From contig CM055109.1 in the NCBI GenBank assembly GCA_029204225.1, positions 18,157,590 through 18,221,589 of the forward strand: a stretch of DNA of 64,000 nt, written 5' to 3'. A model generated the notes under the pieces. It did no database searches and had not been told where the DNA came from. It saw nothing but the letters and a program-made list of their open reading frames with translations. The translations under genes were made by a program, and so were the position numbers. Each line of letters opens with the position of its first letter. Position 1 is the first letter of the stretch. This DNA comes from Diphasiastrum complanatum. Taxonomy: Eukaryota; Streptophyta; Lycopodiopsida; Lycopodiales; Lycopodiaceae. Below, one piece after another: positions 12,157 to 23,759 of the stretch.

Positions 12157-12583
12157 GTGGCAATCAAAGACTATGTTCTTTGTAGGTCTTTCATTCTTGC
12201 ATGCATAAAAACTAGATCCATAACATAAGTACTCTCAATTTAAGAACAAATTGTTTATCATTGAAGGCATTCTTAGAGAGTTCAAATAGGCTTTATGCTT
12301 AGTATAAGGAGAGTGTGAATGTGAATGGTAGAATCTAGAAACCCGTCGCTGTGGATTACCAGTAGCTATGAAACTATGTTTCTAGAAGCTGGAAACCTGT
12401 AGGTTAAAATGTAGCTGCAAAATAGTCACAAACAATGGTTCTTGACCAACCATTTATTGCCACATGGGAATAGTTATTACAAGGAACTTAAAAACCTTAT
12501 ATTCGTACTATTTTAAAGCATATATAATATTTCTTACCTGCACTCATAAAATCGATAAAAAATCTACTTCAATTCAAGCTTAA

Positions 12584-13060
12584 GTGCATTTCTTGGAAGA
12601 TCCTTTCCTACTTTTAAGTAAAATTAAAATGGGAAAGAGGGAAGGGGTGCGAGATTATATTGAATGGGTCAAGCATCTCAGATCAGAGTGTGATCTTGAA
12701 CTAATTAATAATGACGCTATGATTATGTGGTTCTTAGAAGGTCTACCTAAGAGGACTAGACGGGAACCTAAAAGACGAGTAGATTATACCTCATTGCAAC
12801 ATGCAATGGATGACGCAATACGCGAAGAAGACGAAGATTCAAATGATGAACCAAATATGGGAATGTTGCCATATACAACTGGGCAAACGACTACAACATC
12901 TACAACTATTGCATCTACAAACGTTAATGCAACAGCCGAGTTGATGATAGATGAGTTTGAAAAACTTGGCCAGAAGCAACAGATGCAGGTAGAGCCATCT
13001 TGTTATGAGAGAGACCTCTCTCTTTACCCACTCCTTGTATGCAAGTACACATACTTAAAA
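12584..13060 (+). pseudogene. Gag-like retroelement fragment
   Basis: An open frame with KMGKREGVRDYIEWVKHLRS, MIMWFLEGLPKRTRRE and an acidic DDAIREEDEDSNDEP tail followed by Thr-rich sequence. The length, charge pattern and 'V.DY......L......' arrangement resemble the capsid part of an LTR-retrotransposon Gag, but no zinc knuckle or flanking LTR is visible. The frame runs into a CT microsatellite at 13064. Its family is uncertain. Confidence 0.45.
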
Positions 13061-13061
13061 G

Positions 13062-13063
<2 letters not shown>

Positions 13064-13132
<69 letters not shown>
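13064..13132. repeat. (CT)n microsatellite
   Basis: About 34 CT units, followed within 25 bp by a LINE-type tail. Confidence 0.95.
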
Positions 13133-13136
<4 letters not shown>

Positions 13137-13149
13137 CTCAGAGATTTAA

Positions 13150-13205
13150 GAGACCAAAAGATGTTAATAAAGCTTTCTTTCTTTCTTTCCCTCTCTCCCT
13201 CTTAA
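13150..13205 (+). mobile_element. LINE 3' tail remnant
   Basis: Reads gaccaaaagatgttaataaagc, then ctttctttcttt and CT-rich sequence. It shares the TTAATAAAGC-plus-microsatellite end of the LINE tails at 28681 and 45655, but the hairpin has been lost. Confidence 0.55.
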
Positions 13206-13219
13206 ACTCAGATTGCGGA

Positions 13220-13537
13220 TTGGAGTGTGGACACACCATACCACCTACTCCACATCCCTCTTCCTCTATCTCTAATCGAGCATCAAAGCGCAGGTTTGGT
13301 GAGACTTATATTCCCTTAAACCAAGAATCTCTTAATACTTTACTCCGCGATTTTCCCCATAATCTACCTCTTGACTCTCAAGCTGCTTTCCTCACCACTG
13401 CTTTATATGTAGTTGCCTATATAGCTTTTCCATCTCATCGATGTCATCCCAAATCCTCATCTCGATTAGCTAAACAACCCTGGTATGGAATGTCGTTATT
13501 ACCATCAACAAGTCATCCATGCACAATGGCATTCACC
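13220..13537 (+). pseudogene. LINE ORF2 linker fragment
   Basis: An open frame with RASKRRFGETYIPLNQESLN and DSQAAFLTTALYVVAYIAF, then KQPWY and, one frame over, ECRYYHQQVIHAQWHS. This resembles the segment between the endonuclease and reverse transcriptase of plant LINEs, where a KPWFD.EC motif is common. It is cut at 13538 by insertion of the Ty3 element at 13543. I base this on motif resemblance only. Confidence 0.42.
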
Positions 13538-13542
13538 TCACC

Positions 13543-14241
13543 TGTTATAGCTTTTACTCCCTATCCCGGTTGTTTACTGTTTTTACTTGCAGATGTACTT
13601 CTTGTAAATACAAAAATGGCTTAGTCACCGGCCTGTGGTGACATTTGTAAATGGCTAAGTCACCGGCTTGTGGTGACACTTGTAAAAGAAATGTAAATAA
13701 AATGGTTATATGTGTTACTATGCCTCTGAGTCGCATGCTAAGCTTTGGTATAGGGTACTGGTGGGTCATTAATTAGGAGTGGCTGGATTGACCACCTATT
13801 TAGTCATATGCTCACTGGGACTTTTGGTCCAGTGAATGAGTGACGCATGTCAGGGTTGACTGGTCAAATAGGACACGTGTCATATGATCACTGGGACACT
13901 TGGTCAAGCGAATGAGTGACACATGTCAACGTACGTGTTTGCCTATGTGGCAGAGTACTGCCGAGTGGCGAGCATCGATTGTGCATAAAATTGCCCCCGT
14001 GTTGATGATAGGAAGGGTCAGGGTTTAGGGGTGCTTGAGGTTCATGGATAAGAGAGCCTAGAGAGAGGCATTCCTCATCGTGATCTATGCAGCAAAGGTT
14101 GGGAGGAGACGACGCAACCAACTCCACTGTGTGTTAGTGTTGATTTTTTGTGCTTATAGGGGATCAAATAGGTTAAAAATTTGGTGGCGGTCAGTGCATG
14201 TTTGGACGGGTTTCGGTTAGGAGGTCAGGGAGAGCCTAACA
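13543..14241 (+). repeat. 5' LTR of family B element (699 bp)
   Basis: Starts TGTTATAGCTTTTACTCC and ends GAGCCTAACA. It contains two related blocks, ttgtaaatggctaagtcacc-like and gtggtgacacttgtaaaag-like, and the uninterrupted sequence ggcattcctcatcg at 14068-14081, which is the empty form of the site occupied in the 3' LTR. Confidence 0.9.
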
Positions 14242-14243
14242 TT

Positions 14244-14255
14244 TGGTATCAGAGC
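14244..14255 (+). other. Primer binding site, initiator Met tRNA
   Basis: TGGTATCAGAGC two bases after the LTR end. Confidence 0.92.
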
Positions 14256-14398
14256 AAAGGTTTACGTTGGGAAGAAGGTGGCAAGAATCAGATTTCAGGT
14301 CAATTGGATCGGATCTCAATTTAGAACTGAATCGGAAACCCTTGATTGTTGAAAATTTCGACCTCTAAGCAAGTGGACAGGTTAGTAACATCGTAAAT

Positions 14399-15320
14399 AT
14401 GGATCTGTTGGAGGGTTCTAGCTCCGAGATACTGATAATTGAGGAGGTGGCAGCCAAAGTTGACACCATGGAGATAGTGCTACAACAAATTCTTGAACAA
14501 TTGAAGTCGACCAAATCCCCACAAGAATTGGAGAGAGTCAGTGGAACGGCTATGGTAGCCGTTGAACCTGTGACAGTTGAAAGAGAAGTCGAACATCCAT
14601 CGAAGACGTGGAAATTACCCACAATCAAGGATTTGAAACCGCCGAAATCACACAGGAGCAGTTGCTATGCGGGATACTGATGCAATGGAAAACTGGATAC
14701 AAAAGTAGGAAAAGGCTTTTCAGATGTGTGGCATTGAGGATGATGATCAGAAGATTGTGGAGGCCACATATCGACTACAAGAGACTGCACAACGCTGGTG
14801 GCGCAAAATCGAGAAGGACGATCTGGTACCTACAACTTGGGAAGCATAAGTCTCAAACAAGGCAATGTGTCCATATAGGAATATGCGGACAAATATAGGG
14901 AGGCACTGATGCGGATACCTGAGGAGGTGCCGATGTTTTGTAGGTGTTTCAATTTGTGGAGGGCTTGCGTGAAAGCCTTCGGCCTTTTGTAAGGAAGGAG
15001 TAGGCTCCAAGCCTCCACAGGGCTTTGCAAATGGCCCTACATTACGAAGATGGAAAAAAGGCCAAGAAGTCTGAGACACCTACCGCAGGAGGGTTTTAGC
15101 CTTGGGGGAAAAGAGAGTTTAAAAAATGGAAGGGTCAATCCTCGCAAGAGCAAATTCAGAGTGCGAAAAAGAGTACAGGTGCGGGCGCCTCAAAAGGCAA
15201 AGGGCGGTATGCTATCGCCGTAGGACATCGAGTGGGCAAAGAAAGAGAACCTTTGCTTTGGCTGTCTAGGGTGGCACAGGTGGAAGGAGTGTCCTCGCAG
15301 TCCCTCAGGGACCACCTACA
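14399..15320 (+). pseudogene. Family B gag
   Basis: Starts MDLLEGSSSEILIIEEVAAK, with a coiled N-terminus and the lead TIKDLKPPK also seen in the copy at 53504. The frame shifts at about 14650 and is then broken several times. The region around 15247-15300 encodes NLCFGCLGWHRWKECPR, a zinc-knuckle-like CX2C...H...C motif. The family relationship to the gag at 53504-54500 is clear from shared motifs in the same order. Confidence 0.75.
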
Positions 15321-15346
15321 GTTCGCAAGTTGAGGAGGTAGATCCT

Positions 15347-16052
15347 ATGAAGATCGAGGAGTTGGAGCAGGAAGAACCTCAAGGTTTTTCATGGTTGATC
15401 AACGTGTCGATGATTCGGAAGGTGGACTCAATTCCTTTGCCACAGTTATCGAGAGCGGCGCAACACGGGTATCAGTTTCCTTGCACTTCTTTGATGTTAT
15501 GCGTGGACAACTGTGTGGTAGAGATGTTTTGATTCTATTTGGCACTGATCCTCACATAACGTCATTAACTCCGCTTTGATTAAATGGTTGAGAGTGATCA
15601 CACAACCATCCCTGTACCAGTACACAGTTGAAATGGCTGATGGAAGCGGTGCGGAAGTGTGGGATGCCCGGGTTGTGGGTATGCCTCTAACCATTCAGAG
15701 CTATATTGAGGAGTTAGATTTTGAGATTACCCGTTTGGCTCGCTTTGATGTGGTGCTTGGAATATGTTGGCATGTGGCTAAGAAACCTTGCATCGCTTGG
15801 GATACTCATGTGTACGAGTTCCAGCATGATGGTAGGATTCATTCCCCGCATGGAGAGCCTGACATGCCTCTAGGACCTTTGATCACGGCAACGCAGCTGC
15901 GTAAGGTTCACTGTAAGTGCATGTATGTTTGCTTCTTGTATGATATGTTTGTTTCTGCTAATGAGTCTGATGTATGTCAAGAACAAACTAACCTTACTAG
16001 GAACCTAGATCGCCAAATTAGGGAGGAGTTTCTAGATGTGTTCACAAATTAA
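15347..16052 (+). pseudogene. Family B protease region
   Basis: Contains MIRKVDSIPLPQLSRAAQHG, then LCGRDVLILFGTDPH in another frame, where the sister copy at 54720 keeps LFDTGSSHN. The catalytic DTG is therefore lost here. The stretch ending near 15900 (RFDVVLGICWH, AWDTHVYEFQH) is the conserved segment between protease and RT in this family. Confidence 0.72.
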
Positions 16053-16082
16053 CTTCCATCTATTTTACCCCCTAAGAGAAAT

Positions 16083-16897
16083 GTGGAGCATAGAATTGAG
16101 TTAATTCCTGGATCATCTCCTGTTAATAGACCACCTTATAGACTGAGTCTGAAAGAGGAGGAAGGGGCAAGTAAGACCTACCTTCTCCCCCTTTGCCTCT
16201 CCGATCATTCTGGTAAAAAAGAAGGATGGATCTTGGAGAATTCGTGTGGATTATCGAGGCTTGAACAAGATTACTGTTAAGCATCGATATCCTATGCCAC
16301 GTATAGATGATCTTTTGGATGCCCTCCATGGTGCTACAGTGTTTAGCAAAATTGACCTGAAGAGTGGTTACCACTAGGTGAGAGTTCGAGAAGAGGATGT
16401 GCATAAGACTACCTTCCGGACTCGTTTTGGACACCATGATTTTTTAGTTATGCCCTTTGGATTGACTAACGCCCCTGCAACAGTAATGATGTTGATGAAC
16501 GATGTGCTTAGACCGTTTATGGGCAAGTTTGTGGTTAATTTTGTTGATGACATACTTGTTTACAATTGTGGTGATGCTATGCATGTTAATCGCCTTAGGA
16601 CTGTGTTATCAACTTTGAGGGAAAACACATTGTTCACTAATGATTAAAAAAAGTGAATTGTTTAAAAAAGAAATAACATATTTGGGTTTTATAGTGTCAG
16701 TAGATGGGATAAAACCAAATCCTCAGAAAGTTGTTGTTCTTCTTGCCTGGCCTGTTCCTATAGACTTGATGACACTAAGAGGCTTCCTAGGGTTGGCTGT
16801 GTTTTATCGTAAAGATGTGAAGAATTATTCACACGTAGCTGCACCATTGACCAATATGTTACAGAAAAATAAATGGAAAGAGTGGACGCAAGGTTAG
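16083..16897 (+). pseudogene. Family B reverse transcriptase
   Basis: Carries [44 protein letters not shown] followed by a stop, MPFGLTNAPAT and FVDDILVY, the active site. RT connection motifs follow (RGFLGLAVFYRK). Frameshifts occur near 16170 and 16640, and stops near 16376 and 16894. Confidence 0.85.
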
Positions 16898-17395
16898 CAG
16901 CGAAGTTTCGATGCTTTGAAACAAGTTGTGGCTGACTTTGTCACTTTAAAAATTGTTGACCCTCAAAAACCATATGTCGTTGAAACGGATGCAAGTGACA
17001 TCGCCGTTGGGGCTGTTCTGATGCAAGAGGGTAGGCCTATGGCCTTTGAGAGCAAGTAGCTCAACCCTGCACAGAAGAATTATCCAACTCATGAGACGGA
17101 TTTGTATGCCATTATCCACTCTTTGAAGGCATGGAGGCATTATTTGTATGGTGTGGAATTCTATGGGTACACTGACCATAACACTTTGAGATATTTCTGC
17201 AACCAACCGGACCTAAGAGGGCTTCAAGCCAGGTGGGCTGAGTTGATGCAGGAATTTCACATGGAAATTCGGTACAAGAAAGGTGCCAAAAATCGTGTGG
17301 CTGATGCATTATCTCGTATATTGTATCAGATGTCTTTTGTGGTCATTGAAATTGACATGATTCGACAGGCTCAGCAAGAGGATCCTCATTGTTAG
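16898..17395 (+). pseudogene. Family B RNase H
   Basis: Encodes VETDASDIAVGAVLMQEGRP, then HSLKAWRHYLYGVEFYGYTD and KNRVADALSRI. A stop codon lies just after the ESK motif at about 17058, and the normally invariant E of EKEL reads T in HETDLYA, so a catalytic acid is lost. Confidence 0.82.
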
Positions 17396-17429
17396 GGAAT
17401 TGTGAGAGGCACTTGCACAAGTAGAATCT

Positions 17430-18767
17430 CAGGTTGAGAGTTCTGGTCTCTTTGCTCACACTTGCCTTAAATATACCATAGAAGATGGTATGATTAAGTG
17501 AAATGGAAAACTTCTCATTCCAGTTTGTGAGGAGCTACGTAAGAAGATTGTCCATTTATGTCATGATAGCCCTAGTGCAGGTCATCCTGGTGTGGATAGG
17601 ACCTATGAGCTAATCTTAAGTAACTTTTGGTGGCCTAAATTGAAAAAAGATGTTTACCATTATGTGACGCACTGTTTAAAGTGCCAGGTCAATAAAGATG
17701 AAAGGTTTACAACTCCTAGAGTTTTACACCCACTACTTGTACCAGGTGGAAGATGGGAGAGTATCTCCATGGATTTCATCACTAACTTGCCTCGTACGCA
17801 GGCACAACATGATTCTATCTTAGTCATAGTTGACAGACTCACTAAGATGGCTCATTTTATTCCAACGCATAAAAAGATTGATGCGGCTGGAGTAGCTAAT
17901 TTGTTTATCGAGCATGTGTTTAGACTTCATGGATTACCGTCATCCATACTGTCTGACAGAGATGCTCGATTCACTGAAAACTTTTGGACTACAGTTATGG
18001 CCAAACTTGAAGTCCAATTGAGAATGAGCAGTATGAAGCATCCTGAAATGGATGGCCAAACTGAGAGAGTCAACCAGACCTTAAAGGATATGCTTAGGGC
18101 ATTTGTTGAAAATAAGCAAACTCAGTGGGAGAAGTACTTGCCACTGTTGGAGTTTGCTTATAATGACAAGAAAAATGTGAGTACTAAGATGAGTCCTTTC
18201 GAGCTTAATTATGGTTTTAGGCCAGCTAGCCCTGTTACGGTAGGGATTCCTCAAAGAGTGCCTAGTGCGGCTAATTTCCTAACTCAAATGAATGAAATGC
18301 TTGAGTTAGTGAAGGTTGATGTTAGGCAAGCGATGGATCGAGCTAAGTCTTACGCTGATTTTTTGGTAGGATACATGGTATTTCTCCCAGTACCCAAGGA
18401 CTCTAAGACCCTTAAGACAGGGAAATGTTACAAGTTGTCCCTGCGTTATTGTGGACCCTAGAAAATTGTTAAAAGAATCAGTGATGTTTCTTATAGGTTA
18501 GATTTTCCTGAAACTTGTAAAGTGCATCCTATATGTCATGTTTCTAGATTGAAACGGGTTTTACATAACGGTGATAACTTGTTGTCTGATGGTTTGTTTG
18601 CATTCCAGGAGCAGGGAGAAGTGATCCATGGGCCAGCGAGGGTATTGGATAGGCGGGAGAGGCGTTTACACAACCGTCTGATCCGTGAGTACTTGGTCGC
18701 TTGGCATGGCAAGCCTCTTTCTGATTACCTAGGAGACCGTGCACAGTCTACGTGCACAGTACCCTAG
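17430..18767 (+). pseudogene. Family B integrase and C-terminal domain
   Basis: From 17592 an open frame of 289 codons carries the zinc region (FWWPKLKKDVYHYVTHCLKC) and the catalytic core: MDFITNLPRT, LSDRDARFTENFW and MDGQTERVNQTLKDMLRAF, holding the D,D,E residues, then SPFELNYGFRPASP. After a stop at 18459 the frame continues in another register with CHVSRLKRVL and a chromodomain-position tail ending near 18767. Confidence 0.87.
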
Positions 18768-18792
18768 CTTTGCCATCGCGGACGATGTTACC

Positions 18793-18807
18793 TGAGGGGG
18801 GAAGGGA
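18793..18807 (+). other. Polypurine tract of family B element
   Basis: Fifteen purines (gaggggggaaggga plus flanking) immediately before the 3' LTR start TGTTACAGC. This is the usual plus-strand primer site. Confidence 0.85.
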
Positions 18808-19467
18808 TGTTACAGCTTTTACTCCCTGTCCCGGTTGTTTACTTTTTTTCCTTACAAATGTACTTCTTCTAAATATAGAAATGGCTTTGTCACTGGCCTA
18901 TGGTGACATTTGTAAATGGCTGAGTTACGGGCCTGTGGTGACACTTGTAAAAGCAATGTAAATAAAATGGTTATATGTGCTATTGTGCCTCTGAGTCGCA
19001 TGCTGAGCTTTGGTATAGGGGTATTGGGTCATTAATTAGGAGTGGCTGGATTGACCACCTATTTAGTAGGAGAGGGTTGACTTGTCAACTGACACTTGTC
19101 ATATGCTCATTGGGACATTTGGTCCAGTGAATGAGTGACGCATGTCAGGGTTGACTGGTCAAACAGGACACGTGTCATATGCTCACTAGGACACTTGGTC
19201 CAGTGAATGAGTGACACGTCGACGTACGTGTTTGCCTATGTGGCAGAGTATTGCCAAGCGGCGAGCGCCGATTGTGCATAAAATTGCCCATGTGTTGATG
19301 ATAGGAAGGGTCAGGATTTAGGGGTGCTTGAGGTTCATGGATAAGAGAGCCTAGAGAGAGGCATTCTGTGAACAACCAAAACTCTCTAAGCTGCTCAACT
19401 CCTGAAGGCCGATGTGTGGAATGATCCTCCCAACCATAGGTACCCCCCCTCTTGAGTCCACTACCTG

Positions 19468-20265
19468 GCAGAAGAAACACAAGCCTTCCTTCTTGGCCTT
19501 ATCCTTTTGCTCAGGAGTAAGTGGTGACTTGTCGTAAGCACGACTAGCCATAGGAGATGTCGATTGAAGTCTGCTACATCTGGATAGGATCCTTCTGCAA
19601 GAAATCCCTCTCTGACCAGCTTGGCCGGACTTCCGCGGACCCATCTTCTGGGGCACACTTGCCACTCCAGATTCAGCCTTGTTGCGAACATTGCCTTCAA
19701 AGTTGAGGGCCGTAGCAACTGCCTCTTCCAAGGTTTTGCATCCTTCAATAAGAACTGAAGGCCTCAACTTTGCACGAAGACCAAATATGAACTTGTGGAC
19801 TACCAGCCACTCGGGAATCTCCTCTGGTATCTTGATCAACATCTCTCTATACTGATCAGCATATTCCTGCACCATGTGCTGCCTCTGACGATGCAGGAAC
19901 CAAGCATCCGTCGCACACACATGCTCATGTGGAGGAATGAACTGCGCCCGAAAACAGTGCTTGACGTCAACCCAGGTGAATGGGGCTTGCTGTGATTTCA
20001 GCAACTTGCGCCACCACCTGATCAAAATACTCTTCCCACTTGTGCAACCATTGATCTACAACATCAGTAGTCCAGCATATTTTGTGGGCTTTATATCTTT
20101 ATCAGGAGGAAAATCAATGATCATTTGTGTATCAGAAGAAGGATAATGAGTGGGCAGCTGGGAAGGATACAAAGGCGGAGGCTGAGAAGAAGACGAGTGA
20201 AAGCCCCCGACAAGCGACGATATCATCGTACGCATCTCTGTCATATACCGCTCCAACACATCCAT
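19468..20265 (-). pseudogene. gag of the nested element
   Basis: The first part (20265-20056) encodes MDVLERYMTEMRTMISSLVG, a Pro/Ser-rich linker and FPPDKDIKPTKYAGLL. After a frame change the second part (from about 20025) carries FTWVDVKHCFRAQFIPPHE, VQEYADQYREMLIKIPEEIP and FIFGLRAKLRPSV, a typical capsid domain. It ends in KDKAKKEGLCFFCQ, the start of a zinc knuckle that is cut by the junction with the LTR fragment. Confidence 0.8.
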
Positions 20266-21073
20266 ACGTTCTTGTATGGGAGGAGGATCAGTGACAGGCG
20301 CACTATGTATGGTATAGGAATTACTCAGGAAATGTGAAATGTGGAAATTTTCAACTTATTCACAATTTAGAACTGAAAGAGGAAAAGCAACTGGAAGGTA
20401 ACAAAACTCTGGAAAAAAACACAAAGCCAAGGACAGGTAGCACTTCCCTTGCATCCTACGCTGGTACAAAAGTCGGTAAAAAACTTTTTTGGGCACCAAA
20501 TCGGCTTCAAAAGTCGAAAAATCAAGAAAATGGCGGGCTGTTTGACGTCAAATTTCTTCCAAACGGCAAAAGCTTTTCACAAACCGTCAATTGGCAGTAG
20601 GTCGCCCTCCTACTAGGCCCAATCTGCACCCTTAACAGCAGAAACCGGAGGAAAATCGGAGAAGTTATGCCCAATCCAAAATTCTGACCTGTTTTTTACT
20701 TGGAAACCGACTTTTTGGTGAAACAGAGGAAAATCTGCTTCAAAACCTGCGTATGATGGCTCTATAGGATCGCTGTGGATGCTAGAAACATGCTCCTAAA
20801 ATCTGATCAGAATCTGAGAAGGTTCCGGAGAGTTATGAGCGAAAAACCTTCAGAAAAAATGCGCTGGCCCTCCAAAAACTTCGAAACTTTCTGAAATCTG
20901 CGATTTGTAGCATGAATCCCTGCTGATCTACAGCGACTGCCCACTAGAAATGATCTGAGATAGATCTCCCTCAAATCTGAGCACTATAGACCAAGTTATG
21001 GTGAAAAAACCAAGCTTTTTCTCACTTTCTCTCTCTAGAACGGGCTGTTCTCTCTCTAGAATGAGCTAGAAAA
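20266..21073 (-). other. Leader of the nested element
   Basis: About 0.8 kb of non-coding sequence between PBS and gag with many short A-rich and CTCTCT stretches. No coding similarity was seen. Confidence 0.5.
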
Positions 21074-21086
21074 GGCTCTGATACCA
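21074..21086 (-). other. Primer binding site of the nested element
   Basis: TGGTATCAGAGCC on the minus strand, two bases from the LTR end. Confidence 0.9.
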
Positions 21087-21088
21087 AT

Positions 21089-21567
21089 TGTGAACAACCA
21101 AAACCCTCTAAGCTGCTCAACTCCTGAAGGCCGGTGTGTGGAATGATCCTCCCAACCATAGGTACCCCCCCTCTTGAGTCCACCACCTGCTATTCCTGTC
21201 AACATACACGAGGTACCCCCCTAGTGGTTGATCAGGCCACCTGCCGTACACACTGCATGCGAGCTGTGAATAGTGAGTGACTCACGGGATACCACCCCCA
21301 TGCCCCGTCATTACCGATGACACCAACTGGTCACCTCAACTGCTTGCCGGCTAGCACTAACAGCTACAGCTAGGGCCCCGACGGTTACGCGACCGCATCT
21401 CTGACAGCTTGTCAGACGGTCTCACCGGATCACGGGATTTCGTGATCAATCAGTTCCCACTTGGAAGCGATGCCCTTCCCGGTCACTGACCCTTGCCAAC
21501 TTGGCCTCAGGCCCTCTGAGTGACCGGTCATGCCGAGGTCATGTCAGAACTAGACTGAGTCGTAACA
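21089..21567 (-). repeat. 5' LTR of the nested element (479 bp)
   Basis: Bounded by TGTGAACAACC and GTCGTAACA as read on the plus strand. The left partial copy at 19367-19467 matches its first 101 bp. The internal sequence is GC-rich with many short CCCCC-type runs. Confidence 0.87.
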
Positions 21568-22501
21568 CATTCCTCATCGTGATCTATGCAGCAAAGGTTA
21601 GGAGGAGACAACGCAGCCAGCTCCACTGTGTGTTAGTGTTGATGCTTTGTGCTTATAGGGAATCCAATAGGGTAAAAATTTGGTGCAGTTAGTGCATGTT
21701 TGGACGTAGGAGTTCAGGGAGAACCTGACATCACCTACTCCATGATGTTCGTCATATATGCCACCGTGTTCTTTGCAATAAAAAGTGCACTTATGAATCA
21801 AATGAAGGCAAGCATCTCATTAATCTCCTCTTCAATTCCTCCACTGGTGCTATAAAGTCCTCAATCCCAGGAGCCTATTCTAAGCATGCCAATCACAAGC
21901 AACACAAGGGAACCTGATGGTGGACAAATCAACCCAACCAAACCTAGATCGAACGGATCTAGCCCCCAAGCTATGGATCAATCACTCAGAGAGGAATGAG
22001 GCATCAAACCAGCAGCATCCTGCCACCAGTCATGCTATCAAGCATACACTAGTGAGAGCCCAATAGGTATACTTATACCCTCCAAGGCCCATGCACCACT
22101 AGTAGTGCACTGTGACACCTCACTGGACACCTCTGCAGCCTATCTGGGCCACGTCATCCAGTTCCCCAATGACTCACTGATAGACCCATACCAATCCACC
22201 ATCAAGTTTTTAGGCCTACAACCATTAATTATGACCATGTACACATAAGGGCCCCAATTTCCTTATAGTCACAATTAACTTACGGGTTGTTGGTCTACCG
22301 GTCCCTAGCGTGGACACGCTACCCGAGACCAGTCATGGGCATGACATTCTTCCCCCCTTATTCAAGTTCTGTCCTCAGAACTTAAAACTGGGAAAGCTCC
22401 TCCTTAAGCTTCCTTCCTGTTCCCAGGAATTATCATCGTCTGTACATCCCTTTATTGAACCAGATGCTCGGTAACTATACAATTTCTCAATCGTTTAGTT
22501 C

Positions 22502-22723
22502 TTGTATCCAAGATCTTTCCGGGTTCAAGCGGAGACACACCCGATGATTCATCCAACAGGTCCAATCGATCTCCAGATCCAAGATGCTCTCCTTCACGTA
22601 GACTCTTTCAGAGAAGTCTTACGTGAAATACGGGATGCACTTGAGATCCATCCGGGAGTTCCGATTGGTAAGCTAAGGATCCGATCTTTTGCAAACGGGC
22701 CTCTATATCTAGGGGACGATTAG
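22502..22723 (+). other. Open frame of 73 codons, unrecognised
   Basis: An uninterrupted frame including MIHPTGPIDLQIQDALLHVD and VPIGKLRIRSFANGPLYLGD. The composition is protein-like but I recognise no family. It lies inside retroelement-derived sequence and may be chance. Confidence 0.15.
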
Positions 22724-23759
22724 TAATGCTAGCCGATACGCATTACAGTTGAATCCATCGAGATTCTCAAAAAATACCCAACTCCCCACTTGGAAGTCTC
22801 TCGGTGATCATTTCAGACTTGCATAAAGTCGGTCCCCATCCTTGGTATACTAGACATTCCCACGTGCAATCCGTAGCATTTCCTGCATATGATGTAGGAA
22901 ATCCACTACTTTCTGAACTTTGAACGCCCGAGTCTCTACCGTAATGAGTGATATAGGTTTAAAAGTATATGTAAGCACGCACGAGCTATAACCGGTAGCC
23001 AAATGCTTACTATAACTCAATCTCCATCAAGGTGACTACCTCTCCAAGGAGATTTCTATGAAAATATGAATAGATATCTTATCTTATTTCCTGATCATGT
23101 AGGTAATCCTTCTTTTAAACTAAACGATCAAGTATTACTAGAATCTGAACTATGATTCATCAATCATAATTCATCGGATTCTTGTCCTATACTCGACGGG
23201 TTTCCAGTTTTGTAAATTTGAGATATCCAGAAAAGGAGTCATGACCAATATCTCAAATTTCTGACAAAACACCCGTTTTATGACCGATAGTAGTTGGCAT
23301 CAATAAGACTTACGGCCATACTATGGTCAACTGATCCAGTTAGTTTCAGATCTTCATTTTGGAATTGCCTGCGTCCCATACCACAGGTTCTTCCTCCACA
23401 AAGGCCCTCCACTTCCTGGTCAAAGTGTCAGAAAAAATAATACAAGTATATGAAGTTCTCGGGAATCTATAAAAAATTCCAGTTTCAACTCAAACCAACA
23501 TTCTTTCGCCCCTTTTCACAATCTTTACGGTCACCGTAAGGTTCACAGTGACAGATTTAGAAATGGGGAAGAATGAACCGGCTTTTTCTTGGTCTTAACA
23601 ACACATAGAGATGGTACGCCCCAGCTTCAAGTACGACAAGAAAACAACTTTTTTGTTCCATTTTAGTCTTTCCATCTTAGGCTTCTGGGCCGTTTTTAGC
23701 CGTGTCTGTTTCTGGAAAAAAAAACGACACCTTCAAAAAACATTAAAAAATTCCCGTTC

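Larger units (their letters stand above)
19367..21567 (-). mobile_element. Nested gag-only LTR element inside the family B LTR
   Basis: Flanked by CATTC (19362-19366 and 21568-21572). The untouched 5' LTR of the host element has ggCATTCctcatcg at the matching place, so the insertion is proven by an empty site. On the minus strand: LTR 21567-21089, PBS 21086-21074, leader, gag, then a junction straight to the last 101 bp of the other LTR (19467-19367). No pol is present. The LTR copies differ at three places in the shared ~101 bp. It is either a deletion derivative made in place or a non-autonomous element that moved with helper proteins. Confidence 0.87.
13543..21730 (+). mobile_element. Ty3-type LTR retrotransposon, family B, with nested insertion
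   Basis: TG...CA LTRs (13543-14241 and 18808-21730) flank a PBS, gag, protease, RT, RNase H, integrase and a polypurine tract in Ty3 order. TCACC lies on both sides (13538-13542 and 21731-21735), a 5-bp target-site duplication. The 3' LTR is split by another element at 19367-21567; removing it gives an LTR of about 717 bp against 699 bp for the 5' one, which has a deletion of about 35 bp near 13800. Many stops and frameshifts make the coding region dead. Confidence 0.9.
18808..21730 (+). repeat. 3' LTR of family B element, split by an insertion
   Basis: The LTR halves are 18808-19366 and 21573-21730; the middle is the nested element plus one copy of the duplicated CATTC. The ends are TGTTACAGC and ACCTGACA. 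Confidence 0.88.

Noticed and set aside
22502-22723. Possible organelle-derived insertion
   Set aside because: The 73-codon frame looked organelle-like, but I could match no plastid or mitochondrial gene, and the region is bracketed by Ty3 remnants.
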